Shown: positions 55,480 to 64,000 of the stretch, piece after piece | Numbering within the stretch: the first letter of the stretch is position 1 | Layout of the letters: the number at the start of each line of letters is the position of its first letter | Origin: Oscillospiraceae bacterium | Lineage (GTDB): Bacteria; Bacillota; Clostridia; Oscillospirales; Oscillospiraceae | NCBI GenBank assembly: GCA_902781745.1 | Contig: CACZKM010000001.1 | Coordinates: forward strand, 62,001 to 126,000 | Reading direction: 5' to 3' | Length of the DNA: 64,000 bases | Translations under genes and position numbers: made by a program | Notes under the pieces: model-generated | Seen by the model: the letters and a program-made list of their open reading frames with translations, nothing else | Told to the model about the DNA's origin: nothing | Databases searched by the model: none

Positions 55480-56549
55480 TACAATCCCTCCTTCATCATA
55501 TCGGTAAAGCGGTCAAAAGCAGTCAGGGTATCCAGGGGCCCGCCGTGGGCCTCAGGATGGAACTGCAGGGAAAAAGCGTGATAAGCGGGGTAATCCACAC
55601 CCTCGCAGGTGCCGTCGTTGACGTTGACGAACCGCAGAACGCCCTCCTTGGGGAGGGAATCGCCGTCTACGGCATATCCGTGGTTCTGGCTGGTGATGGA
55701 CACCGAGCCGTCGTTCAGGTCCTTTACCGGCTGGTTGGCCCCCCGGTGTCCGAACTTCATCTTCACGGTCTTGCCGCCGGCGGCCAGAGCCATCATCTGG
55801 TGCCCCAGGCAGATGCCGAACATGGGGATCTTCCCGAGGAGCTTCTGGATCTGCTCAATGCAGAAGGGGTTGTCCGCCGGGTCCCCGGGGCCGTTGGAGA
55901 GCATCACGCCGTCGTGCCCGCCTGCCAGGATGTCCTCGGCCGGGGTGTTGTAGGGATAGATCGTCACCTTGCAGCCCCGGGCAAGCAGGGAATTGGCGAT
56001 GCTCTGCTTGGCGCCGTAGTCGATGAGGGCCACGGAGTATTCGATCTCGCCCTTTGGCATCTGGACCTGGATCTCGGTCTCACTGGTGCTTTCCACGGAC
56101 TTTATGATCTTAAAGGCCTTCAGCGCATCCATGTCGGGCTTGGCTTCTTCGGTGGTGATCACCGCGTTGAGGACGCCGCCGTCCCGGAGCATCTGGGTGA
56201 GCATCCGGGTGTCCACCCCGGCAATGCCGACGACGTTCTGCTCCTTCAGGAATTGGTCCACGGTCATATCACAGCGGAAGTTGGAGGGGGCTTCACAGTA
56301 TTCCCGGACGACCACGCCGCCCATGCGGACGCTGGGACTTTCCTTGTCCGCCAGGCAGATGCCGGGATTCCCGAACTGGGGGAAGGTGTAGACCACCAGT
56401 TGACCGTAGTAGCTGGGGTCGGTGAGGCTTTCCACGCAGCCGGTCATGCCGGTGGTGAAGACCAGCTCGCCCATGGCGGTGCCGGAAGCGCCGAAGCTCT
56501 TCCCCTCCAGGACCTGGCCGTTTTCCAAGTAGAGATATGCTTTTTTCAT
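55479..56549 (-). CDS. carA: Carbamoyl-phosphate synthase small subunit (glutamine amidotransferase)
   Basis: 356 residues. N-terminal CPSase domain (AYLYLENGQVLEGKSFGA; FTTGMTGCVESLTDPSY), C-terminal class-I amidotransferase: SNGPGDPADN, FGICLGHQMMALAAGG (catalytic Cys), GHRGANQPV, SQNHGYAVD, LQFHPEAHGGP (His-Glu of the triad). Hydrolyses glutamine and channels ammonia to CarB. ATG at 56549 preceded by GGAGGGACACG; an earlier in-frame ATG at 56621 lacks a ribosome site. Stop and carB start share an A (TAATG). Confidence 0.97.
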   Translation of the reverse strand: MKKAYLYLENGQVLEGKSFGASGTAMGELVFTTGMTGCVESLTDPSYYGQLVVYTFPQFGNPGICLADKESPSVRMGGVVVREYCEAPSNFRCDMTVDQFLKEQNVVGIAGVDTRMLTQMLRDGGVLNAVITTEEAKPDMDALKAFKIIKSVESTSETEIQVQMPKGEIEYSVALIDYGAKQSIANSLLARGCKVTIYPYNTPAEDILAGGHDGVMLSNGPGDPADNPFCIEQIQKLLGKIPMFGICLGHQMMALAAGGKTVKMKFGHRGANQPVKDLNDGSVSITSQNHGYAVDGDSLPKEGVLRFVNVNDGTCEGVDYPAYHAFSLQFHPEAHGGPLDTLTAFDRFTDMMKEGL

Positions 56550-56634
56550 CGTGTCCCTCCATCCGTCGATCCGAGGATCGGGCGGCGCGGCGGCAAAGCG
56601 CTGCGCCGCAGTTTTCTTCAATTTCTAATCTTTA

Positions 56635-56663
56635 AGTATAGCGGAAACTCCCGCTTCCGTCAA
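56635..56663 (-). promoter_or_regulatory. Promoter of carAB
   Basis: On the minus strand TTGACG (56663-56658), 17-base spacer, TATACT (56640-56635). The leader of about 80 bases can form GC-rich stems (GCGGCGC with GCGCCGC; CGATCC with GGATCG), but no PyrR-type attenuator is recognised. Confidence 0.7.
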
Positions 56664-56780
56664 TGAAAAAGACGACAGGTTCCGCGAAAAAACAAACAGG
56701 AAATTTTGCATATTATTTGGAGAAATCACCAGAATAGTGAATATTGATCGAAATATTCAAATAAATATGCAAAACCGCAG

Positions 56781-56818
56781 AAAAAACCGGGGGAAGCCGA
56801 AACGGTTTCTCCCGGTTT
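56781..56818 (-). terminator. Intrinsic terminator of glnA
   Basis: On the minus strand AAACCGGGAGAA pairs with TTCCCCCGGTTT around a short inner stem, followed by TTTTCTGC; 8 bases past the glnA stop. Confidence 0.75.
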
Positions 56819-56825
56819 GATGGGA

Positions 56826-58157
56826 TCAATACAATACCATGTACTTTGCCAGCTCCCAACTGGAGACGCGGGTGCAATACTCTTCCCACTCTTTTTCCTT
56901 GCCGGCGACGTACTGAGAATAGATATGGGGACCGAGCACATCCTGGATCAGGGTGTCCTTGGCCAGGTCGAACAGGGCGTGCTCCAGGGAATCGGGCAGG
57001 TCTTCGATCCCCGCCTCGGCTCTCTGGGCGGCATTCATATCAAAGATGTTCTCTGTGATCTCCTCCGGGGGCGTGAGGCCGCGCTCAATGCCGTCCAGAC
57101 CGGCGGCCAGACAGACGGCCAGAGCCAGATAGGGATTGCAGGAGGGGTCGGGATTCCGCAGCTCCACACGGGTAGAGTTGCCCCGGGCGGCGGGGATGCG
57201 GATGAGGGCGGAACGGTTGGAGGCGGACCAGGCCAGATAGCAGGGGGCCTCGTAGCCGGGCACCAGCCGCTTATAGGAGTTGACCAGGGGATTGGTGATG
57301 GCGGTCATGGCCTTGACGTGCTCCAGCAGGCCGGCGATAAAGCTGTAGCACTCCTTGGAGAGCCCACGCTGGCCGTCGGGATCGTAAAAAATGTTCTTCC
57401 CGTCCTTGAACAGGGACATATTGATGTGCATTCCGGAGCCGGGGGTGCCGTAAATTGGCTTGGGCATAAAGGTGGCGTGGAAGCCGTTGGCGTACGCGAT
57501 CTTTTTCACCGTCTGCTTGAAGGTGACAATGTTGTCGGCGGCAGTCAGCGCGTCGGCGTATTTGAAGTCGATCTCATGCTGGCCGGCGGCGCACTCGTGG
57601 TGGGACGCCTCGATTTCAAAGCCCAGATGCTCCAGCGCCAGGCAGATCTCCCGTCGGATGTAATCGCCGTGGTCAATGGGGCCCAGGTCAAAATAGCCGG
57701 CCTCGTCGCCGGTGCGGGTGGTGGGCTTGCCGTCTTTGTCCAGCTCAAAGAGGAAAAACTCGCACTCAGGACCTACGTTGAAGGTATAGCCCAGGGAAGC
57801 CGCCTTTTCCAACACGCGCTTCAGGGCGCCTCTGGGGTCGCCGATAAAGGGAGAGCCGTCGGGGTTGCGCACGTCGCAGATCAGCCGGGCCACCTTGCCC
57901 TTGGACTCGTACCAGGACAGGATGGTGAAGGAGTCCAGATCGGGGTGAAGATACTGATCGGATTCGTGAATCCGGGTAAAGCCTTCGATAGAACTGCCGT
58001 CAATGGAGATTTGGTTGTTGACCGCCTTGGTGATCTGGGAGGCGGGAATGGCCACGTTTTTCGACTGGCCGAAAATATCGGTAAACTGCATACGGATGAA
58101 GTCGATGCCCTCTTCTTCTACCATACGGATGATATCTTCTCTGGTATAATTGCTCAT
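56826..58157 (-). CDS. glnA: Glutamine synthetase type I
   Basis: 443 residues, the length of Firmicutes GSI-alpha. ATP-dependent amidation of glutamate. Motifs: VGPECEFFLFELD (metal Glu), ASHHECAAGQHEIDFKY, PIYGTPGSGMHINMSLF (ATP/His), ARGNSTRVELRNPDPSCNPYL (the adenylylation-tyrosine region of proteobacterial GSI is not conserved, as expected for the alpha form). The ATG at 58157 has AAAGGAGAGGACCT; a long upstream in-frame extension covers its promoter and is rejected. It sits upstream of carA and divergent from purC, both users of glutamine or its products. Confidence 0.97.
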   Translation of the reverse strand: MSNYTREDIIRMVEEEGIDFIRMQFTDIFGQSKNVAIPASQITKAVNNQISIDGSSIEGFTRIHESDQYLHPDLDSFTILSWYESKGKVARLICDVRNPDGSPFIGDPRGALKRVLEKAASLGYTFNVGPECEFFLFELDKDGKPTTRTGDEAGYFDLGPIDHGDYIRREICLALEHLGFEIEASHHECAAGQHEIDFKYADALTAADNIVTFKQTVKKIAYANGFHATFMPKPIYGTPGSGMHINMSLFKDGKNIFYDPDGQRGLSKECYSFIAGLLEHVKAMTAITNPLVNSYKRLVPGYEAPCYLAWSASNRSALIRIPAARGNSTRVELRNPDPSCNPYLALAVCLAAGLDGIERGLTPPEEITENIFDMNAAQRAEAGIEDLPDSLEHALFDLAKDTLIQDVLGPHIYSQYVAGKEKEWEEYCTRVSSWELAKYMVLY

Positions 58158-58247
58158 AGGTCCTCTCCTTTCGCGCTGCGCAGGACCGCACAGCAAAAAG
58201 GACAAGTAAGCCTCGATTTCCGCCGAAGCACTCGTCCGCTCCCGAAA

Positions 58248-58277
58248 ATTATAGTATCCCCGGCGGGGAACTGTCAA
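58248..58277 (-). promoter_or_regulatory. Promoter of glnA with a GC palindrome in the spacer
   Basis: On the minus strand TTGACA (58277-58272), 18-base spacer, TATAAT (58253-58248), leader about 85 bases. CCCCGGCGGGG (58258-58268) lies in the spacer between the two hexamers and could be an operator. No GlnR box (TGTNA-N7-TNACA) or T-box is seen. Confidence 0.75.
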
Positions 58278-58481
58278 GAAAAAATGGGGAAGTTTGCAAG
58301 ATTTTTGCCCTGTGGTTTCATGCGAAAATACTTTTGTGCTCTTTGCACAGAATACGCGCCGGAAAAATAGACGACGACCCATTGCAAATTCCCGTGATTT
58401 GTGCGAAAATGTATCCTGTAACCAAAGCGACTACGCACAGGATCTCTGCGCGCCGACCAAAAGAAAGGGATCGATCATAGC
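58278..58481. other. Intergenic remainder upstream of purC
   Basis: The 324-base gap 58158-58481 contains the glnA promoter. The purC-proximal part is AT-rich with two related stretches, TTTCATGCGAAAATAC (from 58316) and ATTTGTGCGAAAATGTAT (from 58398), about 82 bases apart. No purC promoter with good spacing, PurR box or purine riboswitch is recognised. Confidence 0.35.
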
Positions 58482-59192
58482 ATGACAAAACTGGAACAGA
58501 TCTATGAAGGGAAAGCCAAGAAGGTCTTTCGCACCGACGACCCGGAACGCTTCATCGTCTCCTATAAAGACGACGCCACCGCCTTCGACGGAAAGAAGAA
58601 GGGGACCATTATGGGGAAGGGCGTCATCAATAATCGCATGACCAACTATCTCATGCAGATGCTGGAGAGCAAGGGGATCCCCACCCACTTCGTGGAGGAG
58701 CTCAGCGACCGGGACACCGTGGTGAAGAAGGTGGAGATCGTCCCTCTGGAGGTCATCATCCGCAACATCTCCGCCGGCCACTTTGCCCAGCGGTACGGCG
58801 TCGAGGAGGGCATCGTCTTTGAGGAGCCAGTCATTGAGTTTTCCTATAAAAATGACGCCCTGGGAGATCCGCTCCTGAACTCCTATCACGCCAGAGCTCT
58901 GAAACTGGCGACCAAGGAGGAGATCGAGACCATCAAGGACCTGGCCTTCCGGGTCAACGAGGCGCTGAAGGAATTTTTCCTGTCCGTAAATATCCGCCTG
59001 GTGGACTTCAAGCTGGAGTTCGGGCGGACCTCTGACGGGACCATCATCCTGGCGGACGAGATCTCTCCCGATACCTGCCGCCTCTGGGACAAGGACACCG
59101 ATGAGAAGCTGGACAAGGACCGCTTCCGCCGGGATCTGGGCAACGTAGAGGGGGCCTATCAGGAGGTCATGCGCCGGATCGGTTTGGGATAA
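58482..59192 (+). CDS. purC: Phosphoribosylaminoimidazole-succinocarboxamide synthase (SAICAR synthetase)
   Basis: 236 residues, normal length. ATP-dependent ligation of CAIR with aspartate in purine synthesis. Motifs: LEQIYEGKAKKVFRTDD, YKDDATAFDGKKKG, VPLEVIIRNISAGHFAQRYG, LVDFKLEFGRTSDG, LADEISPDTCRLWDKDT. AAAGAAAGGGATCGATCAT precedes the ATG. It is an isolated pur gene here; glmS follows 61 bases later and may be co-transcribed. Confidence 0.97.
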   Translation: MTKLEQIYEGKAKKVFRTDDPERFIVSYKDDATAFDGKKKGTIMGKGVINNRMTNYLMQMLESKGIPTHFVEELSDRDTVVKKVEIVPLEVIIRNISAGHFAQRYGVEEGIVFEEPVIEFSYKNDALGDPLLNSYHARALKLATKEEIETIKDLAFRVNEALKEFFLSVNIRLVDFKLEFGRTSDGTIILADEISPDTCRLWDKDTDEKLDKDRFRRDLGNVEGAYQEVMRRIGLG

Positions 59193-59253
59193 GGATCAGA
59201 ACGCTCCGCGGCGGAAGGCCGCATTTCGTAAGAATATTTAGGAGGAAACGATT

Positions 59254-61080
<1,827 letters not shown>

Positions 61081-61096
61081 GAAGGAGAGGTCGAGT

Positions 61097-61831
61097 ATGA
61101 GAAACTACGCGGAAGAGACCGAAAAGCGGGTTGCCTTTATCAAGAAAGCCTTGGAAGCTGCCCACGCCGACGGTATCATCTTCGGCAACAGCGGCGGCAA
61201 GGACTCTGCCCTGGTGGGCATCCTGTGCAAGATGGCCTGCGACAATACCGAGGGGATCATCCTGCCCTGCAGCTCCAAGCGGAACTTTACCATTGACAAG
61301 GACGACGGCATGGAGGTGGCGGAGAAATTCGGCATCAAGACCCGGATCCTGGACCTGACCCCCCAGAAGGAACTGGCGATGGAGGCGGTGTCGACGCTCA
61401 CGACCCTCAATGACGCAGCCATCTCCAACATTGCGCCCCGGCTGCGGATGATCACCCTCTATGCTGTGGCCGCCAGTGAGAACCGCCTGGTGGCGGGGAC
61501 CGGCAACGCCAGCGAGTTCCACATGGGCTACTTCACCAAATGGGGCGACGGAGCCTTCGACCTTAACCCCATTGCCGACCTGACGGCCACGGAGGTCTTT
61601 GAATACCTCCGCTACCTGAATGCCCCTGAGGCGGTTATCACCAAAGCGCCCTCCGCCGGGCTGTTTGAGGGCCAAACCGACGAGGACGACATGGGCGTCA
61701 CCTACGCCGCCATCGACAAGTATATCACCACCGGTGAGGCTAATGAAAAGGACAAGGCCATTATCGACCGGTACTATGCCCGCAGCGGCCACAAGCGCCG
61801 CCCGCCGCTGCGGTATCCCGACGAGCCCTAA
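61097..61831 (+). CDS. nadE: NH3-dependent NAD+ synthetase
   Basis: 244 residues. PP-loop ATP pyrophosphatase that amidates deamido-NAD. Motif IFGNSGGKDSALVGILCK (SGGKDS), LPCSSKRNF, ENRLVAGTGNASEFHMGYFTKWGDGAFDLNPIADL at the active site, and SAGLFEGQTDEDDMGVTY (P2 loop). It has no glutaminase domain, so it uses free ammonia. GAAGGAGAGG precedes the ATG at 61097. Sixteen bases after glmS, so probably one transcript. Confidence 0.95.
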   Translation: MRNYAEETEKRVAFIKKALEAAHADGIIFGNSGGKDSALVGILCKMACDNTEGIILPCSSKRNFTIDKDDGMEVAEKFGIKTRILDLTPQKELAMEAVSTLTTLNDAAISNIAPRLRMITLYAVAASENRLVAGTGNASEFHMGYFTKWGDGAFDLNPIADLTATEVFEYLRYLNAPEAVITKAPSAGLFEGQTDEDDMGVTYAAIDKYITTGEANEKDKAIIDRYYARSGHKRRPPLRYPDEP

Positions 61832-61845
61832 GCATTGCAGCAGTT

Positions 61846-61889
61846 ACAGCGCCGCGACAGGTCATGGATCGAACCTGTTGCGGCGCTGT
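61846..61889 (+). terminator. Long hairpin downstream of nadE
   Basis: ACAGCGCCGC-GACAGGT (61846-61862) pairs with ACCTGTT-GCGGCGCTGT (61873-61889): about 17 base pairs. It begins 14 bases past nadE but lacks a U-run; it may terminate or protect the 3' end. Confidence 0.55.
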
Positions 61890-62170
61890 CTATTGATCGA
61901 ACCCGTGATACCTTCGGCAGGACGACGTCCCTTTTGTCGTCCATTTGCCTGCGGGGAAAGGGGCTTTGCTGTGCGGAGGTTTTTCACGCAAAAGAGAAGG
62001 GGAGAGACACACGTGATTCATTTCTGGACTTATAATATATTGAAGAAATGGGAGTATATAGAAATTTTGAGGGACTATTCATAGAAAACTGCTGAAAAAT
62101 AATAAAAAATGGGCGAAAAAAATCTGCTGATTGAAAGATTTAATGAACGAAAGACGAAAGAAACGAAAAT
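61890..62170 (+). other. Gene-poor region between nadE and the symporter promoter
   Basis: No conserved gene is recognised in this part of the 620-base gap 61832-62451. There is a small hairpin (GGACGAC 61920-61926 with GTCGTCC 61936-61942), then base composition shifts to AT-rich after about 62020. A 23-codon frame (GTG 62013 to TAG 62084; AAGGGGAG 8 bases upstream) could be translated but resembles nothing I know. Confidence 0.4.
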
Positions 62171-62175
62171 AAAGC

Positions 62176-62204
62176 TTGCAATAAATCCGTCTAGGGAATA
62201 TAAT
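62176..62204 (+). promoter_or_regulatory. Promoter of the riboswitch-symporter transcript
   Basis: TTGCAA (62176-62181), 17-base spacer, TATAAT (62199-62204). Transcription would start near 62211, immediately before the hairpin and aptamer. Confidence 0.75.
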
Positions 62205-62220
62205 AGCGACATAGCAGAGG

Positions 62221-62347
62221 AGCATTCCTCAGGGAATGCTTTGTACCGCTGGAGACTAGAGACGCCGAAGGGGCAGGACGACGAAATACTCGCGCGCAAG
62301 CAGGCAGACAGTCAAGGGCTTCAGGTCCGGAACCAGGATGGAGACGC
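62221..62347 (+). ncRNA. Probable glycine riboswitch (single aptamer, with a preceding ghost-like helix)
   Basis: The core matches glycine aptamers: CTGGAGA (62249-62255), the CGCCGAAGGGGCA loop (62263-62275), then CTTCAGGT (62319-62326) and CCAGGATGGAG (62333-62343), comparable in order and spacing to the second B. subtilis gcvT aptamer. Only one aptamer is present. An 8-bp hairpin AGCATTCC-TCAG-GGAATGCT (62221-62240) sits just 5', where singlet glycine riboswitches may carry a ghost helix replacing the partner aptamer. Helix P1 is not convincing by eye, so the outer boundaries are approximate. The downstream gene, an amino-acid:cation symporter, is a known target class. Confidence 0.72.
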
Positions 62348-62359
62348 TGCTGATTGCGT

Positions 62360-62396
62360 GGAGTGCCGTTGTTTTGCGGCGCTCCCTTTCGTTTTC
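62360..62396 (+). terminator. Riboswitch expression-platform terminator
   Basis: GGAGTGCCG (62360-62368) pairs with CGGCGCTCC (62377-62385), a 9-bp stem with one G-U pair, followed by CTTTCGTTTT. It lies between the aptamer and the symporter start, so glycine binding could control read-through. Confidence 0.65.
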
Positions 62397-62451
62397 AGGG
62401 GGACGTTTCTGCTAACCCGAGAGAATTTGAGACAAAAAGGAGAGATAATGC

Positions 62452-63885
62452 ATGGAAACTATCGCTAGTATCAATGGTGCGATAAATGGCGTCGTTTGGG
62501 GTCTTCCTATGCTGATCCTGTTGGTGGGCGCGGGCATCGTCCTGACCATCATGAACACAGGCCTGCAGTTCCGGAAGTTCGGCTATGCCATGAAGAACAC
62601 CGGCGGCAAGATCTTCACGAAGGTCGAGGCCGGCGAGGGCGAGATGACGCCCTTCCAGGCCATGTCCACCGCTCTGGCCTCCACCGTCGGTACCGGTAAT
62701 ATCGCCGGTATCACCACGGCTCTGGTCCTTGGCGGCGCAGGCTCTATTTTTTGGCTGTGGGTCACCGCTCTGATCGGTATGTGTACCAAGTACTCGGAGG
62801 TTATGCTGGCTGTTAAATACCGTGAGAGAAACGCGGTTGGCGACTGGGTCGGCGGCCCCATGTACTACATCAAAAACGGTATGGGCAAGAACTGGAAGTG
62901 GCTTGCAGTCGTCTTCTCGATCTTTGCCGCTCTGGCCGCTTTTGGTATCGGCAACGCCGTGCAGGTGGGCAACATCGTCAGCTCCATCAACACCGTTATT
63001 GTGGCCTTTAACCCCGACTTCACCGGCCAGTCTACGGTCAACATGGTCCTGGGTATTGTCCTGGCGGTCCTGGTGGCCATCGTCCTCTTCGGCGGCATCA
63101 AGCGCTTGGGCGCTGTCACGGAGAGACTGGTCCCCATCATGGCAGTCATCTACATTGTGGCTTGCCTGATCGTCCTCATTCGCTATATCGGCACTCTGCC
63201 TGCTGTTATCGGTGATATCTTCCGTGGCGCCTTCTCCCCCGCGGGCGTTACCGGCGGCGTGATAGGTTCCATGTTCCTGGTTATCACCTGGGGCGTCAAG
63301 AGAGGCGTGTTCTCCAACGAGGCCGGCCTCGGTTCCGCTCCTATCGCCCATGCCTCCACTTCTGAGACCGATCCTGTCAAGCAGGGCCTGTACGGTATCT
63401 TCGAAGTGTTCATGGACACCATCGTCATCTGCTCCCTGTCCGGCCTGACCGTCCTGTGCGCCATGAAGGGCACCGGGATGGAGCTGCTGGACTACGGCAA
63501 TAAGGCTGCCGCCACCACCAACGTCAACGCCCAGGCTCTGGGTACTGTCTTCGGTGTGAAGGCCGGCGCTCTGATCATTGCGATCGGCATTGCGCTGTTC
63601 GCGTTCTCCACCGTTCTGGGCTGGGGCCTCTATGGTGCCCGTTCCTGCGAGTTCGTGTTCGGCACCAAGAGCATCAAGCCTTACTACGCGATCTTTGTTA
63701 TCGTGGTCTTCGTGGGCGCCACCATGGACCTGGCTCTGGCCTGGGACATCGCCGACACCCTCAACGGCCTGATGGCTATCCCCAACCTGATCGGTGTTCT
63801 GGTCTTGTCTCCCAAGGTGGTCAAAGAGACCAAACGTCACTTCCGCGGCGAGGAATTCGTACCTCAGAGCGACTGGAAGGACTAA
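62452..63885 (+). CDS. Alanine/glycine:cation symporter (AGCS family)
   Basis: 477 residues with about ten membrane helices. AGCS signatures: NGVVWGLPMLILLVGAGIVLTI at the N-terminus, FQAMSTALASTVGTGNIAGI (the unwound helix 1/2 substrate region), GMCTKYSEVMLAVKYRE, GGPMYYIKNGMG, ITWGVKRGVFSNEAGLGSAPIAHA. It takes up alanine or glycine with Na+ (or H+). AAAAAGGAGAGATAATGC precedes the ATG. The presence of a glycine riboswitch upstream points to glycine as a physiological substrate. Confidence 0.95.
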   Translation: METIASINGAINGVVWGLPMLILLVGAGIVLTIMNTGLQFRKFGYAMKNTGGKIFTKVEAGEGEMTPFQAMSTALASTVGTGNIAGITTALVLGGAGSIFWLWVTALIGMCTKYSEVMLAVKYRERNAVGDWVGGPMYYIKNGMGKNWKWLAVVFSIFAALAAFGIGNAVQVGNIVSSINTVIVAFNPDFTGQSTVNMVLGIVLAVLVAIVLFGGIKRLGAVTERLVPIMAVIYIVACLIVLIRYIGTLPAVIGDIFRGAFSPAGVTGGVIGSMFLVITWGVKRGVFSNEAGLGSAPIAHASTSETDPVKQGLYGIFEVFMDTIVICSLSGLTVLCAMKGTGMELLDYGNKAAATTNVNAQALGTVFGVKAGALIIAIGIALFAFSTVLGWGLYGARSCEFVFGTKSIKPYYAIFVIVVFVGATMDLALAWDIADTLNGLMAIPNLIGVLVLSPKVVKETKRHFRGEEFVPQSDWKD

Positions 63886-63920
63886 GAGAAGACAGATCCG
63901 ATCCAATCATGATTCCCTTC

Positions 63921-63954
63921 ACCGCGGGACGCGTCAATGCGTCCCGCGGTTTTC
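63921..63954 (+). terminator. Intrinsic terminator of the symporter gene
   Basis: ACCGCGGGACGC (63921-63932) pairs with GCGTCCCGCGGT (63939-63950), followed by TTTCTG; 36 bases past the stop codon. Nothing further is recognised to the end of the window. Confidence 0.88.
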
Positions 63955-64000
63955 TGTGTATGGGTGATAAATCCCTGACAGTGGCATATTGGGGGTTCTT

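Noticed and set aside
51514..55581. A 1355-codon open frame on the plus strand, antisense to the carB fusion
   Set aside because: It is a mirror of the GC-rich codon pattern of carB. Its translation is Gly/Val/His/Asp-rich with no recognisable domain and no ribosome site.
56550..56634. A PyrR attenuator in the carA leader
   Set aside because: GC-rich stems can be drawn, but there is no PyrR-binding consensus and no terminator with U-run.
59193..59253. A glmS ribozyme upstream of glmS
   Set aside because: The gap is only 61 bases and none of the ribozyme core sequence is present.
62109..62468. A 119-codon frame across the riboswitch region
   Set aside because: It crosses a consensus promoter, the glycine aptamer and the terminator, which explain the sequence better.

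Overview
The window is a gene-dense, GC-rich (roughly 60% by eye) stretch of chromosome. It looks like a spore-forming, Gram-positive member of the Clostridia, most likely Oscillospiraceae (Flavonifractor/Intestinimonas/Lawsonibacter-like). The reasons are: Firmicutes-type gene order (yicC-remA-gmk-rpoZ-priA-def-fmt-rsmB-rlmN-prpC-prkC-rsgA and dgt-dnaG-rpoD), the sporulation genes spoVM and sipL, AddAB instead of RecBCD, CdaA/CdaR c-di-AMP synthesis, SLH-domain surface proteins, and a phosphofructokinase of the pyrophosphate type. Genus placement is inference. I see no phage, IS element, CRISPR array, rRNA or tRNA.

Layout. 1-3.2 kb: end of an SLH protein, a ClC-type anion transporter with an unusual selectivity filter, and a second SLH protein. 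3.4-7.1 kb: the lower-glycolysis pair gpmI-eno and trmL, all on the minus strand. 7.4-23.7 kb: a nearly continuous plus-strand run starting at a strong promoter: cdaA-cdaR, rseC-DUF5685-dnaJ-like, then the conserved yicC...rsgA block. 23.8-25.5 kb: a 23-codon spoVM gene followed by sipL, both for spore-coat basement-layer assembly. 25.7-28.0 kb: divergent pfp and fba, whose promoters appear to share one palindromic -35 hexamer. 28.1-36.6 kb: a fused membrane/aminopropyltransferase protein and addB-addA. 36.6-39.5 kb: rpmE, a flavin-reductase-like gene, hflX, yigZ. 39.6-43.8 kb: dgt-dnaG-rpoD. 43.9-51.3 kb: accessory genes (GNAT, DUF975, a split ThrE-type exporter, acyl-CoA dehydrogenase, a TolC-family protein, a tandem OB-fold SSB, a ZIP transporter). 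51.4-58.2 kb: glnA, carA and a carB whose reading frame continues into a diaminopimelate-epimerase domain. 58.4-61.8 kb: purC, glmS, nadE. 62.1-64 kb: a promoter, a probable single-aptamer glycine riboswitch with terminator, and an alanine/glycine:cation symporter.

How the parts work together. Four glycolytic genes sit as two pairs (gpmI-eno, pfp/fba). glnA, carA, purC, glmS and nadE form a nitrogen-assimilation and glutamine-using neighbourhood. The PrpC/PrkC phosphatase-kinase pair, c-di-AMP synthesis, SpoVM and SipL relate to envelope homeostasis and sporulation. The most notable observations are the CarB-DapF fusion, whose epimerase domain has Ala in place of the first catalytic Cys; the shared -35 element between pfp and fba; the spoVM-sipL adjacency; and the glycine riboswitch.
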